DNA from: Anaeramoeba flamelloides
Lineage: Eukaryota > Metamonada > Anaeramoebidae
Assembly: GCA_027625915.1 (NCBI GenBank)
Contig: JANTQA010000070.1
Location: 12,281,001 to 12,345,000, forward strand
Length of the DNA stretch: 64,000 nt
Direction: 5' to 3'
Shown here: positions 46,740-59,831 of the stretch, in pieces
How positions within the stretch are numbered: the stretch's first letter is position 1
How the letters are laid out: each line of letters begins with the position of its first letter
The notes under the pieces: generated by a model
The model's input: the letters and a program-made list of their open reading frames with translations, nothing else
The model's database searches: none
What the model was told of the DNA's origin: nothing
Program-made: the position numbers and the translations under genes

Positions 46740-48230
46740 AGCACCCCGGATTTACCTAAATTTCATCAAGTTTTTTAAATTAGATTTAAAATGATATTGA
46801 TCTACTAATATATTAATTTTCTTCTTTGTCTTTAATCCAGATTTTAATTATAATAAAAAGTCAAAATAGTTCAAAGATAAAGCAGTTAAGTTATTGATTT
46901 TTTTTTTGAAATTGAAAAAAAAATAATAATTATTCATTTTTACATTTTTTTTAAAGATTTTTATTTTTATTTTATTTTTTTAAATCAGAAATTTTATTAC
47001 ATTAATAGTAATTCAAAACTCAACACGTTAATTTATTAATAATAACCACCAAAAAATTTTGCTAATTTTATGATATAAAAAATAAATAAAAAAATAAATT
47101 ACTTTGAAATTTAATTTTTTTTTTTAGAAAAAATTTCAATAAATATCCAATTAAGAGAAAAATGAAATTTATTTCTTAGACCAAAATTAATTTTTTAATA
47201 TGATTAATTTTCTAAAACTTTTATTTAAGCAATAGATAATAATTGAAAATCAAAAAAAAAAAAAAAAAATGTAAAATAATTTCAATTTATTAAATTGGAA
47301 TAAAACAAATATAAATTACTTTTTAATCGATAAAATATTTATACCTAAATTTAAAATAAAATAAAAAATAACTCTTAAATATTATTCCAATATAATAAAA
47401 TAATCTCCGAAACCAAAATTTTTTTATTACATTTTGTTATTGGTAAAAATTTGAATAAAAATATATTTGTGATATTTCGATTTTTCCTTAATAAATTAAT
47501 CCAGATCTTGTTAAATACGTTCTGATATATGGTCTCTAATTCAACAATATTGTTTATTTTATGTCTAGATTTTAAAAAGTCAAAAATTAAAAAATTGTAA
47601 AAAATAAAAAAAAAAATCAATTATTAATCTGACTCGAACTATTGGCCAAATCATTTAAAATTGAAAAAAAATCTTGTTGAAAAAATTGTAAAATTTTGCA
47701 ATGAACAAAAAATTGATTTTTTTTTCTAATTTAATTTATATTTTTTTTTATTTTTAAATTATTTAGAATCTAATATAGATTGTGATATTGAATGGTAATC
47801 AGTAGATAAAACAAATTTTCTATGTGATGTTATAATATCTTTTATAATGAATTAATTATTTAATTAAGCATTTTAGGCAATTTTGGGGTGCAAAGGGCCC
47901 CAAAAAAATTTCCAGTAAAGTATGATGTGTTTTAAATGTTAAAACTAAGAGTTTTTTGATGTCTAGACAAACTTTTCAAAAAAAAAAAAAAAAATTATTT
48001 TGACAAAATTTGGAAAAAATAATAAAATCACAATAACCAAAAAACAATTCCCGATGTTTGAAATTTTTTTTCAAGTTATTTTTTTATTTTAAGTAACTAT
48101 ACAATTTTTAATAATAAAATTTTCTTTCTAAGATAATTGTTTATTAATTCTATACCTTATTATCCTTTGATAACATTTCAAATTAAAATTTTTGTTTGAA
48201 ATGTTTTTAGGTTATTTGGGGTGCTAAGGG
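46735..48230. mobile_element. C element, copy 2 (1496 bp), in (AT)n
   Basis: The ends are CCCTTAGCACCCCGGATTTA and, inverted, CCCTTAGCACCCCAAATAAC. It is flanked on both sides by (AT)n. A third end-like sequence, GGGGTGCAAAGGGCC, lies at 47884. It is an inverted, uninterrupted copy of 40491-43611. Non-coding. Confidence 0.75.
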
Positions 48231-48249
48231 ATATATATATATATATATA

Positions 48250-48830
48250 TAAGGTATTTCCAAAAAATTGGGGATTTTTTTTTTACATTTCATAGAAAAT
48301 CATATTTGTTAGGGAAAGTATTCATTGATTGACAATACCAAATTAAGTTTAATATTAATACTGGTTCAATAAATAGCATTTATTTCATATATGTTCATTG
48401 AAATTTTTTCCAAAAAATGAAAAAAAAAAATAGCACTATTTTCGGTGAAAACAAAGTAAAATCAATTTCAATAAAAAACTGGAAATATGGAAAGAGTAAA
48501 ATTGATTATTTAAACAATCAAATTTATTTATATTTTTTCAATTTTATTTCTAAATTTGTTGAGATTAAACAAGTTATGAAAACGGCTATTTCAATCAAAA
48601 AGAAAATAATAAAGACCAATTTTCACCCATAAAAAAATATCAGATAAAATCAAGATCAGAAAAATTAATATCGTATAATTGTGTAATACAATACTAAAAA
48701 ACAAATTGAATTATTATAAAGAATAAATAAAAGGTTTTTAATGATTTTGGATATTTAAATACTTTTTTGAAGATTGAGTTTAATAGATATTTTGTAAATA
48801 AATTTTCCCCACTTTCTTGGAAATAGCTTA
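48250..48830. mobile_element. Q-family MITE, copy 2 (581 bp)
   Basis: TA then AGGTATTTCCAAAAAATTGG; the right end is CCCCACTTTCTTGGAAATAG then CTTA. It sits directly beside C copy 2, separated only by (AT)n. Confidence 0.8.
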
Positions 48831-48984
48831 TATATAAATAAGAAAAAAAAGGAAGAAAGAAAAGCTCAAAATAAAAGAGTGTTCAAAAAAAAAAAAAAAA
48901 AAGAAAAAACTTCAGTGAAAGTTTTTTTTGTACCCCAAGAATTTTGAATATGTTGGTTTATGTTTCCTTTTATTTCGATTATTT

Positions 48985-49130
48985 TTCGATAACAACTTTA
49001 TTTTTTTTTGATAAAGAGATCTAAATATTTGAACAACTATAGATCAAATGAAATATACTACTTTATTAAGGTTTAATTTAGAACTCTAAAGATATAGTAT
49101 ATAAAGCATTGGTTTTTAAGAATATGAATT
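48985..49130 (-). mobile_element. F-family fragment
   Basis: GAACAACTATAGATCAAATG and the following bases are the reverse complement of 2390-2475. The rest of 48831-49666 is non-coding; 49140-49460 has milder composition but no credible frame. Confidence 0.45.
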
Positions 49131-49666
49131 GGATTTAGAAATTCTCTTTTCAGTTACTTTGCTTTTTTTTTTTTTTTTTTTCTGCAAGTTTCTCAAATGG
49201 TGTTTTCTTAAAATGTTAGTAGAATCTATCAAGATATTAACACGGTTCAAGTACTCAAACTGTTTAAGTAAATACTGGTTAGATAGTTGTAAAGTTCAAT
49301 TCAGTTTGTTTCGGTTAATTTCGAATTACTACAGTTATCTTCAGTTCCCAAAGTCCAGCTCAGTTTGCTTATTATCTAATCAGAACAAAGTTTTGTTTAC
49401 TAAGATCAAAATACTAACAGTTCTATCAATTGTTTTAATGATTATTTATTCCTTTTAGCTTCTTCCAAACACGGAAAAAAAAACAAAAAGAGTCTAGATC
49501 GAACCAACTTAAAAAAGAGAATTTTGAAAAAAGTAAAAATTATAAAAAATAAAACTATTTATTTCGATCCAATCTCACAATTTAATTTATTTTTTATTTT
49601 TACCAAAAAAATAAAAATAAAAAAAAACACATTTTCGAAAAGCTAAAGTTATAAAAATATTTATTA

Positions 49667-52600
49667 TTATTTTTTTTTTTGAAAGGGTACATTCCATATT
49701 GCTGCACGTTTATCCTTTGAAACTGATAAAATTAATTCCTTTTCGTTGGCAATTAAAAAATCCAAATCATTTACAGTTTCTTTATGAAACTTTAAGATAG
49801 CAAGTTGTTTCAAATTCCTTTTAAAGGAAAAAATTCTAATTCTTTTATCCCAGCCACAAGAACCGAGAATTTTTTCATCGTTTCTCAGTACCAATGATGC
49901 AAATCCTGGCGTATTTGCCTGAAATTTATCAATTATTTCAATTTTTGTTTCCGAAATTGAAAATTTTAAAATTTCAGGATCAGCAGAACAAGAAACACCT
50001 ATTGTCCCACCTGTATTCATGCAAACGGATAAAACGGGTTGGCTATGGTTTTTTCTTGAGGAAATCACTTCGTAAGTCCGCATGTCAAGAACATTAACCA
50101 TCCCATTTTCATAACCAATGCATATTTTATTAGAATTTGGATCTGAAAATGTAACAGACATAACCATTCCATTTTTTGTCGATTTCATGGAATGAATATT
50201 TTCTTGAGTGGTGTAATTCCAAAATTCAAGAACGTTTGGATCGTTTCCAGATATTGCTAAATTTGAAAGAGAGTAATTATTTATTTTTTGGTTATCAAAT
50301 AAAAATAAAATAATTAATTAATTGAATTAAAAAAAATTTATATAATCATAAATTTAGAGTATTTTCGTAAAATGTAGATCTTTGTAGATTATCAACATTT
50401 GTAGACAATTTTTTTTTTCTTTTGACGATCAGCTTCAAAATGGCAAATTTTGTTTGAACGAAGCGAGACACTCCATTTATTATGACTTAATTTTAATCAT
50501 AATTTAAAATGGCTGATATTTGCAAATCAAAAGGATTTCATTTTTAGTTTTCCATTAATTTTCTCAAAAATTAAATATACTTGGTGGGAATAGAAATTCT
50601 GGCCATGTGTTATATAGCCAAAATACCACCCTGAAAAAATCTACAAATGTCGAGAATCTACAAATATTGTTACAGAAATTACCCTCAGCCTATTTTATCA
50701 TTTTTTTAAAAAATTAGAATCTTAACAATATTTTTAAATACCAGAATGGATTTAGAAATAGTTTTCTAATAGGATGGCCTTTTAATATTTTTGAAAATAA
50801 CTAATAAATAAATTTGATTTTGAAAAAGTCTAAGTGATTTTTCATAACAAAATTTTACATTCAGGATAATTAGAGCATTTTTTTAATATTTTCTCTGTTT
50901 CAGGTTTTAAAAACAAATTTGAATCAATTAATAAGAGTCATTATGAGAATTTTTGTTGTTTAATCTCTTAATCCTTTTAAGAATTGAAAAGGGAACTTAT
51001 AATTGACTTTTCAGAATTAATATTTTTTCATAAACTTGGAAAAATGTTTGCTTAAGGGAGTAGTATTTTTTAAAAATAAATTGAAATCTTTTCAAATCTT
51101 AAAAAAAAATTTTTTTGAAATTTGTGTTTCGACTTATGAAATGGATGAGTTATCTTAATCTTAAACAATTTCTTAATTTGAGTCTATTTTTTGAAATCCA
51201 AAATTCGCATATTTTCAATATAAAACGAAAAAAAGTAACCTAATTATTTTTATTAACAATTAAGTTAATTCTTGAAAATGGGAGAACATATTTTTCGTTT
51301 TATGCTGGAAAGTATTAGAATTTTGATTGAAAATTTTTTATTTGGTTATTATTTTTAATAATTAATATTTCAATACAAATATCAGCCAATAAAACTTATT
51401 AAAGTATAGGCGATTAAATAATGAATATTTGATAGAAGTTTAACAAAAGTTTCTCAATGAAATTCAGATCTATTAAACAAATTTTTTTTTTTAATGTTTT
51501 GAAAAAGTTGTTTTCTGATTTTCAAAAAATGAAAAAAAATTGCAAAAAAATTTTCAATTTTGAAAAATTTTTGAACAAAATGTTTGATATTATTCACAAA
51601 AATCCTTATTACAATTCAAATCATTTTTGGCAGAAAGAAAAATGATTTTGAATTTTGAGGATAAAATTATTTAATTCCTAATGTCTTGAAGTTAATTTTA
51701 TTTTGAAAAATCGAATTTCAACTTAGTACAAAAACAAAATTTTTTAAACTTTTTTGATGAGATTATTTTTTTCGATTCAACAAAGTTTTCACTAATTCTA
51801 AAAATTAAACATAAACCAAAAAACAACAAATTCTGAATTAGAAACATACCAAAATCAAAAGATAAACATATTTGCTATAAAAATCGATAGTATTATTGGC
51901 TTTAATTTGTTTTTTTTAAAACTTCGAATTTTTGGTGTTTATTGGTAGTAAAAAGCAAAGTGTAAATGATTATCTTTTTAAACATAATTATTTTTCTTGT
52001 AAGTCCCGTATTTTGTATTTATTGTATTATTTCTTTTAAATGTTAATTCCTAACATAAACTCAATATAGAAGTTCCAACCCTATCATTTAAACAATTTAT
52101 CCGACATAGAAATTGGCTTTCTAGAATAAAATTTTATCCAATATGATAAAACATAAAATATTTTATGAAAGTTTATCATCAACCATAAAATTTATAATAG
52201 AAGAAAAATAATTTAGGTTATCTATTTTTAAGTTTCTTTGGTTTTTATCATTGACAAACAAATTGATAAAAAAACTTACATTAATGTGGATCTTCAATTT
52301 CCAAAATTGTAATAAATCTAGGGTTTTTATGATTTAAAAGTAAAGATCGAAAAAGACGTTCAAGTTTTCTGACATTTCTGCTATTTCTGTGAATTCCTTT
52401 CTTTTGAAATTTAATTTTTGTCTTTGCAAGTGACATAAAAAAAAAAATTATCTTATGTTGTACAGCCATTTTGAAAAAGTGAAAATTTAACCTTTGAAAC
52501 TTTTTTCAAGTTTTCTATTTTAAAAAAGTGTGGAATTTTTTTGAATTAAAACTTTTTGTAAGTTTTCTATTCTAATAAAGTGAGGACTTTCTCAGAATTA

Positions 52601-55461
52601 AAGATTTTTAAAAGTTTTTTTTATTAATAAAGTGAAGTTACAAACACTTAAATGCCAGGTCATGGTTGGGGTAGAAAGAAAAGCAATTTTTAAAAAAGTC
52701 CACCCTTTATTATAACAGAAAACTTTAAAAAAGTATTAATTCTAACAAAATCAAAAAAAGTACTCAGTTTTTTAAAATGACCGTTATAGAAATTGAAATT
52801 TTTATCTGATGGTATGATTGAAATTGCATTATCTATTTCATAAAACACAATTTTATAATATAAAATCAATGTGTATGTCTTATAAATTCTTTATGGTGAG
52901 GTTGGAACGGTTGTAAGCCAAATTTCAAAATTAGGGGCAAATTTTTATTTTATATTTTTTTTCTTTTTTCATTTGCCTTTCAAAAAATAAAATGATTAAA
53001 ATATATAGTTTTATTTATTAATCCATATTTGTTATTATCTCTAAACACTTTAGTAAAATACATTATAATTAGAAAAAAAAAACAATTAAACAATTTTTTT
53101 TCATATTAAAAATCTGCACCTATTTTTGAAATTTAGCTTATTGATTGGTGTTTGTAATTAAAAGAGTCAACATTTATTTGGAGGGTTTTTTTACTTTTAG
53201 GAGAATTGATAAAAATGAAATAATTTCGTGTCTAATGTTATTCATAGCAATTGAACAAATTAAGTACCCAATGGCAAATTTATTTATTTCAAAAATATTT
53301 GATTGTTTTGTCATTTTTAGGTAATGTTCTTTGCATTGAATAAAAGAAAAAAAAACGATCTGGCATTGTTTACAAAACTGATTTTGACAATGAATAAAAC
53401 ACCAGTTTGTCGCTTCGTTAATTCATAATTATAATCATTAATCTCTTGGGGTACAATGTTTTCAATTAAATTAGCTTTTATTGGACTGTGGGACAAAATA
53501 ATTAATGTTGAATAATTTGGAATTTATTGGTTGTTCATTAAAGGACTAGTAACTCTTAAATATTTTTTTCCCAAAGGTATTAGAGTAATTATTTACACAA
53601 GGGTACCATTAAACTTGATAAACAAAACTCTACTTTATCAACTTTAGGGAAATAAGTGATCATTTTAAAAGATTCCTTTTTTTCAATTATATTTTCAGTA
53701 AAAAGATCCTGATCCTTTTTTGTTGTATTTTTGGGATATAAATTAGAAAAAGAAATATTTGCAAAAAAATTTTTATTTTGAAGTCTCACTTTTTGTTATT
53801 TTCTGGGGTTTTATTAAGAAATAACCATTGAACTCTTTATTCTTATTTTAAAATGCAATCAAAATTAATCAAATAATGAATCCATTGAAGATTTAAAAAA
53901 ATTGATCTTCTATTTTATTCACAAATATTTATTAAATTTCTTGAAATTAACAAATTTAGACAATATTCTTTTTCAAATACCCAGAGTATAAACAAGGAAT
54001 TGATTGTATTAAAATCGGTTATTTGATAATATCTAGTATTTTTTTTTATTAGATTTATTTATTTGATTTTGTTTTATTTGTTTGAAAATCTTTAAAAAAT
54101 TGTGAAATAATTGTAAAGTGTATGGATAAATTTTAGTCTTTGGGTGGTTAATAACTCACTGAAAGAATTAAGATTGAGTAATTAATTATTGGTAATAAAT
54201 AATCATATTAAAAATTATTTCTTGAGATTATAGGTTGAATTTTCCAGGTTTTAAAAAAGTATTTTTGGGAGAATTTTTAATTTGATTTTTTGATTTTTTT
54301 TTCTGAGATTTTTTTTGGCTAATAAAAAGATAAAATTGATTTGAAATGTTTCTTTGAATCAAAAAATTATATTTTTTTCAAGTTTATAATAATTATTGTA
54401 ATTTTTTTTTGAAATTAAGTTAGATTTTTTAAACTGCGTTATTTTAGAACTTTGTGATTTTATTTCCAAAGTGTATTTTTGTACACTTCCTTTACAGATA
54501 TTAAGATTTCTTCCTTCTTTCAAAGAAAATAATTTTTTTTTATAAATAATTAAGAAATATATTGAACTTTGAAATTTTCAAAAATTAGAAAAATAGATCT
54601 GACTTTTAAAAACAATAATTCATTTCGGAAAATCGCATTAAAAGTAAATTTACTTTTGTAGTAATCAGATTTTTACACCATTTTTCAATTTCAAGATGCG
54701 ATATATTTTTTTGAATTTGGGATTAAATTTTCTTGAAGATTTTTTTTTAGTTTACTAGTACCTTAAGAGTAAAGGAATTGAAAAGGATTCTTGAAAAGCA
54801 AAATTTTTCAAGTTCAAACAACTTTTTGGTTTAATTGATTACAAAGACTGTTATTGAAGAATACTCATTTTCAAAGAAACTGTTTTTTTGTTTTGGGTAC
54901 TGATTATTAAAACTAAACGAGCACTTTTTTATTCATTTGAAACAGAAATTTATCAAACCATAAAACTAACCTTCACCAAAGTTTTTCAAGGAAAATTGCC
55001 TTTGAAATTATTCCAGAATACGTTATCAAGAGATCTGTTCAAAGTTCGTCTTATTTTCCTGTATTGAATAGCAGAAAATCAAAAAAAAAAAAAAAAGAAA
55101 AACACGGTTTACCTATTATTTTGTTATCTTTTGAGAGACCTAATTTACAAAAGCTATGTAGAGAGTTTGTTGTTAAAACATTAGAACACTGTGGTGAACC
55201 TTGGTTGATGTCCCATGTTTTTACAAGTGAATCCCTACCTTGGGTAAGAAAGGAATTTCCCGAATTAAAACTTGTCAACGAAATTAACGAGCTGTCAGGA
55301 TGTGCTTGGGTTGTTGAAATGTTTTTAAATGAAGTTGTTTTCCAGAGTTTGACAACACCATCAGAGGATCCAGTTGCAATGAAAGGGTAAGCAAGAAATT
55401 TACCAGAAGAAATAGGTGCACGGTGCCCTCGTAAAATTCGTTCAGGACGAAGTGAAGACAT
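49667..55461 (-). CDS. GNB1L: WD40 protein, GNB1L / Asa1 (ASTRA-associated protein 1) homologue, 2 exons
   Basis: Exon 1 is 55461-55113 and exon 2 is 50256-49667. The splice ATAATAG|CAATATCT restores frame and gives ...DNKIIAISGNDPNVLEFW, 312 residues in all (human GNB1L has 327). WD40 blades are visible throughout: ILRGHRAPISS and DGVVKLW; FLTQGRDSLVKTWDI, matching the GNB1L-specific SQGRD-LWDL blade; GYENGMVNVLDMR; NHSQPVLSV; and near the end SCGWDKRIRIFSF and SKDKRAAIWNV, matching GNB1L AGWDHRIRVF and SKDQRISLW. In yeast Asa1 belongs to the ASTRA complex with Tel2, Tti1, Tti2 and Tra1, and in animals GNB1L supports stability of PIKK kinases. The same chaperone role is expected here. The start is the first Met and leads straight into a blade. 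Confidence 0.85.
51052..51680 (+). mobile_element. TTAA-type repeat, subfamily e, copy 2
   Basis: TTAA then GGGAGTAGTATTTTTTAAAA. It is collinear with 10080-10700. Inside the GNB1L intron. Confidence 0.6.
52281..52469 (-). CDS. Possible small 62-residue protein inside the GNB1L intron
   Basis: A basic frame, more protein-like from its second Met (SLAKTKIKFQKKGIHRNS, then KLERLFRSLLLNHKNPRF). The stop TAA is immediately followed by T|GTAAGT, a perfect splice donor, so the piece may instead be an exon read in another frame or a relic. It is on the same strand as the host gene. Not recognised. Confidence 0.25.
   Translation of the reverse strand: MAVQHKIIFFFMSLAKTKIKFQKKGIHRNSRNVRKLERLFRSLLLNHKNPRFITILEIEDPH
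52500..52640. repeat. 52-bp tandem repeat, about 2.6 units
   Basis: Units start near 52500, 52552 and 52604, each with AAGTTTTCTAT, AAAGTG(T/A)GGA and GAATTAAA. The same module appears singly near 18340 and near 63650. Confidence 0.6.
53538..54766. mobile_element. Candidate TTAA-type element with GGTACTAGTAAAC ends
   Basis: TTAA at 53538 is followed by AGGACTAGTAACT. At the far side AGTTTACTAGTACC is followed by TTAA at 54763. Only about 13 bp of end match, and there is no second copy, so it is tentative. Confidence 0.4.
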
Positions 55462-55818
55462 TTTGAAGTACTGAAAAGTATTAAAAAATGAAATATTTTG
55501 AGGAGTAAATAAAAAACAATTAATTTCATCACGGCTTATTTATTATCTCTGTTCTGAAAGCTCTCTTAAAAACTAAATTGTTATTCTTATTTTTCGAGGA
55601 TTAGTTTACTGGCTTTTGAAATTTCAATTGGATGAAAATTAGCATAAGGTTGTATCTATTTCTAAAAATAAGAGATTTTCTAATTTAAAGAATTACAAAG
55701 TAATAGATTGAAAATTATGATCTTTATTGATTTATTAGGAAGGTACTTTTTTATTCTTTAATTTGGGTGATCTAAGAAAGCCAATATGGTTTGATATTGC
55801 ATAATTAGAAAAATAAGA

Positions 55819-56411
55819 TAAGGTATTATCTAAAAAGTGGGGCATTTGTTTTACTTATCAGAAAAAAAAAATCTTTGTTAGTGGAGCTTTTCGTTAATTG
55901 ACAATACCCAATAAAGTTTAATACTAATGCTGATTGAATCAATTACTATTGTGTATTATTTGGAAAATATGTTCCTTGCAATATTTCTCAAAAATGAAAA
56001 AAAAAAAAATTGGACTTTTTTTTGGAAAAAACAATATACGGGAAATTTTCAATAAAAAACTTGAAATATGACAAATTTACAAATGGTTTTTCAAATAACA
56101 GAATATAGTTATATTTTTTTCATTTGATTGGAAATTTTATTGATTAAACAAGTCTTTAAAACGTTTTAGTTGATCAAAAAAAGAAAATTCTACATAACAA
56201 TTTTCTCCTTGAAAAAATTTCAGATAAAATCAAGAAAAGAACTTTTAATAGATTATATTTATGTAATAACATACTAAAAAACAAATTAAATAATTACCAG
56301 TAATCAATAAACCATTTATAATAATTTTATTTGTATAAATGGGTTTTATGACTATTGAGTTAAATCAAGATATTTTCAAATATATTGCCCCACTTTTTCA
56401 GAAATAGCTTT
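55819..56411. mobile_element. Q-family MITE, copy 3 (593 bp)
   Basis: TA then AGGTATTATCTAAAAAGTGG; the right end is GCCCCACTTTTTCAGAAATA. It lies 0.36 kb upstream of the GNB1L start codon. The 55462-55818 gap shows no motif that can be defended. Confidence 0.75.
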
Positions 56412-58920
56412 GTCAAATATTTTCCTATTTTCCAAGCAAAAATTAGTAAGGTATTAGTTAAAAGAGAGTTAAGATGAGAAAAAATTACTAAAAGTTAAAT
56501 ATTTGATTAATAACTTTTATTTTGTCTTCAATGCATCTTCTATTTTGAGGTTTTTATTACTTCATCATGAAAGTAAAGGTATGAAAAATCTCAAATTAAC
56601 AAAGAATTTTTGGGATTTTTTTTGGTCAAATTCTTTCATGAGAATCCGATTTTTTTTGGATTCTTGAAGATTATTTCTAAGATCACAATTTATTTATATT
56701 ATTAACGCCCTAATCCCAATATAAAAGTAAAAAATGTCCATTTTTTTGTCATTTTTTTAAAATTAACTTTTTTGGAATATCTTTAAGTTATAGTTTCGAA
56801 CCAAGTATTTGGCTTGGTTTGAATAGGAATCGTTTTAACCTTTCAAACTACCTTTTGTACATGGGGTTTTTGAAAAGGTGGATTGATAAAAAATCTCAAA
56901 AAAATGGACCTTTTTTGCTTTTTTACTCGTACTATAGAATTAAAAGAATAGTTATCCTAGAGATCTTGTTACAATAAAAAATTTTGGTGTTTTTTTGAAA
57001 ATTTTTATTTGGAAAAAAACTATTTTTATGGAAAAAATCTGAAATTTATCTTAAAATTATTCGAAAATCCAAAAATGCCTACTGACAGTTTATTTTTCTT
57101 TGTTTTAGAGTGTTATAGAATTTAAGAAATGTATATAAATATTTTTTCATATCATGTGGGATTTAGAAACAATAAGTAGTAAAAAGTGCAATTTCAATTG
57201 GCCTAGTTTTTATTTAAACATTCATTAAAGTTTTTGGATTTGAAATATTTTGCTAGTTTTCACTTGAATAACAATCCATAATCTCCAATATTTTTAACTT
57301 TCCTTTAACTTAGGATCAATTAAATGTTTTTTTTTTGTTTTAATGTTGTTTTTCAATCTAAGGGAAACAAAATCCTATTATTCCGAAAAAAAAAAAAAAA
57401 AAATTTGAATGAAATCGAAAATAATTCCGTTTACAAAAATAATTTTTTTTAACAGTTAGGAGCAATATTAAGGTAAATATTATTATGGTCAAAATAGGTC
57501 AAATTGTATTTTTTTGAATTTTTTTAAATGTTTTTGATAATTATTTTGATTTATTTCAACTTTATTATATTTTTTAAGAGTCTGCCCATTCCGGTAAAAA
57601 TAATTTTTGAAAATAGAAAAAAAAATAAACAATTTTCATGAGATCAAATAACAATCAAAAAATAATCAACATTTCAAGCGCAATCGATCATCAAAAATCA
57701 ACAACCAAAAAAGACGGTATTTTTTAAAAAAAGGATAACAGCTAAAAGCGACACTCGATTTCCAATTAGAAGGGTTAGGTTATATTATTTCAGAAGCATT
57801 TATGTTGGTTTTGAACTTTCTCTCTTTGGTACTTTTTTCTCCAAGAGTATTTTTTTCATTTTTTTTTCATTTTTTTCTAATGAGTTCTTTTTCTCTCAAG
57901 AATGTTACAAAATCCTTATTTTGTGGAATACTGTATGTTGAAAAATAAAACGAATAAAATTTTCATTCGGGTTCCCAAATAGAGATTTAATAATAATGGA
58001 CATTTCAAATTTTTAATTCTGGGAATAATTTTATATTGTTTTTTTCTCTTTTAAAGTTGGGTACTTTGATGATTTATTTTAATTATTGAGAATATATATA
58101 TTGGGAAACTTGATTGAACGTTTTGATCTTTTTATTTCGTGGTTAACCGTATCGAGAGGTACAATATAACCACAATTTAGATTAAATCGAATTAAATTTA
58201 TTATGTACTTTTAGAAAACAATTTGTTTTAAATTGAAAAAAATTAAACTTTTTGAAATTTAAAAAAAGAAAGAAATATTTTGTTTTTTAAAAATTTTACT
58301 TTTTGAAATTGATAGAATTCTTACAAACTAAATTTTTTTTTTTAATTGAATTTTTTGAGAATGAGAATCCCACTAAATTATTTTTTTTTATGTTGAATTA
58401 TTAGCTGATGAGAGCCTCTAAATTTTTTTTTTGTTATTTGGAATTTGTTAATCAAAAAAAGTTCAATTACACAATACCCTCGTTATGGTTTCAAATAAAT
58501 CCTTGAGTATGGAGCAAAATCATGGTAAATGACTAGACCCTTAGGTTTTTAATCTTTTTTTTTTTTTGGTTGATTTTATTTTTGGTGGAAATAAATTAGG
58601 TAGACAGTTGATAATACAAATCTTCTGGACTCATCAATATAAAACACTATTAAAAAATGGCCCAAAGTCCAATTTTAAAACTACAAACTTTCAGATAAAA
58701 AATTTTACTCTTTAATAATATTTTTCACAGATTTGATATTAAATATACTATTTTTCAAAAATTTTTACTCGCTTTATAATGTTAATGGAAGTTGTTTTGT
58801 GTGTTTGTCCTATATTCTTATCAAAAAAGTATTTTCAATTTTTTGTATTAAAATCATTTTTTCTAATTTATCAAATTTTTCTTTTGCTTTTTCAAATTTT
58901 TGTTTTTTTTTTTTGCTTTT

Positions 58921-58979
<59 letters not shown>

Positions 58980-59077
58980 CTTTTTCTTTTTTTTTTCGAA
59001 AAAAGATATTGTGGAAAAAAAAGAGATCTTGAAAAAGACCAATAATCACTATGAAAATTGAGACTGTGTAATGTCTT
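56412..59077. other. Long non-coding spacer with T44 run
   Basis: 2.7 kb without a credible gene or a second copy in the window. It includes an uninterrupted T44 (58934-58977) within a longer T-rich stretch that produces spurious Phe- or Lys-rich frames. Confidence 0.5.
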
Positions 59078-59831
59078 TTAAGGGATTAGCGTCACCATAA
59101 TTTTACCAATCATCAAAGTATGTTGTAATTGGGTGTAAATGGTATTAGTGCACTATGGCACAAATAGCTCTAAAAAATCTATTATAAATCTTATTGCACA
59201 ATAAATTATTACATTTTTTACTAAGGATCACTATTAAAAAAGTTTCATTTTGAAAAAGTTTTTTTTAATTCCTTTTCCAAATCTAAAAATAGAAACCAAA
59301 AATACAGTATTCTGGTATTTAATAATGTAGATTTAGAACCTCCAAAAGTAACTATTTTTTTAATTTTATAATTTCAAGGATTAACTCAATAACCATCGAC
59401 ATAAAATCAAAAAGACTGATTGTTTTTGTTTGCTTTTAATAAAGGTACTGGTAGCATCAATATATTTGTATGATTTGAGAAATAATTAGTCAAAAAAATT
59501 TATTTGTTAATTATTTAATTTTTAAAATAAAACGAATTTTTTAGTAACTAATCTACATTTCGCCACAAATTTAAGAAAGATATTTCGTGGCTTTGTAGTC
59601 TGAATAGATAATTCAACCTTTAAATTTATGGCGAAATGCAGATTTTATTCTAAAATTATTGTGGTTTTTTACTAATACAAGGATCATTTTTAATTGATGA
59701 GATCAACAAATATTACTACTTGACTTTGAGATTTTTTAGAGACATTTGAACCATGTAGCACTAATGTTGTTAAACCCAATAACAACATACTTTGTTCCTA
59801 GGCTTCTCCTTGGTAGACGCTAATCCCTTAA
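59078..59831 (+). mobile_element. TTAA-type MITE, subfamily c, good copy (754 bp)
   Basis: TTAA then GGGATTAGCGTCACC; the right end is GGTAGACGCTAATCCC then TTAA. It is collinear with 45454-46208. An inner inverted pair CTAATCTACATTTCGCC / ATGGCGAAATGCAGA (59550s and 59627) adds a second hairpin. Non-coding. Confidence 0.8.

Larger units (their letters stand above)
50257..55112 (-). other. 4.86-kb repeat-filled intron of the GNB1L-like gene
   Basis: The donor is GTAAAC at 55112; the acceptor TTTAG ends at 50257. Both flanking exons encode adjoining WD40 sequence with nothing missing. The intron holds repeat e2, a 52-bp tandem repeat, a small open frame and a candidate TTAA element. Confidence 0.8.

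Noticed and set aside
41781-48252. (TA)n runs as centromere or telomere repeats
   Set aside because: They flank individual transposable elements and are short; no higher-order array is present.
55064-55390. 108-residue plus frame with normal-looking composition
   Set aside because: Exact antisense of GNB1L exon 1, whose WD40 signature is clear.
56780-56830. Possible tRNA T-loop (GGTTCGAA on the minus strand)
   Set aside because: No acceptor stem, D arm or anticodon arm could be folded around it.
58733-59049. Poly-Phe and poly-Lys frames
   Set aside because: Produced by the T44 run and its surroundings.
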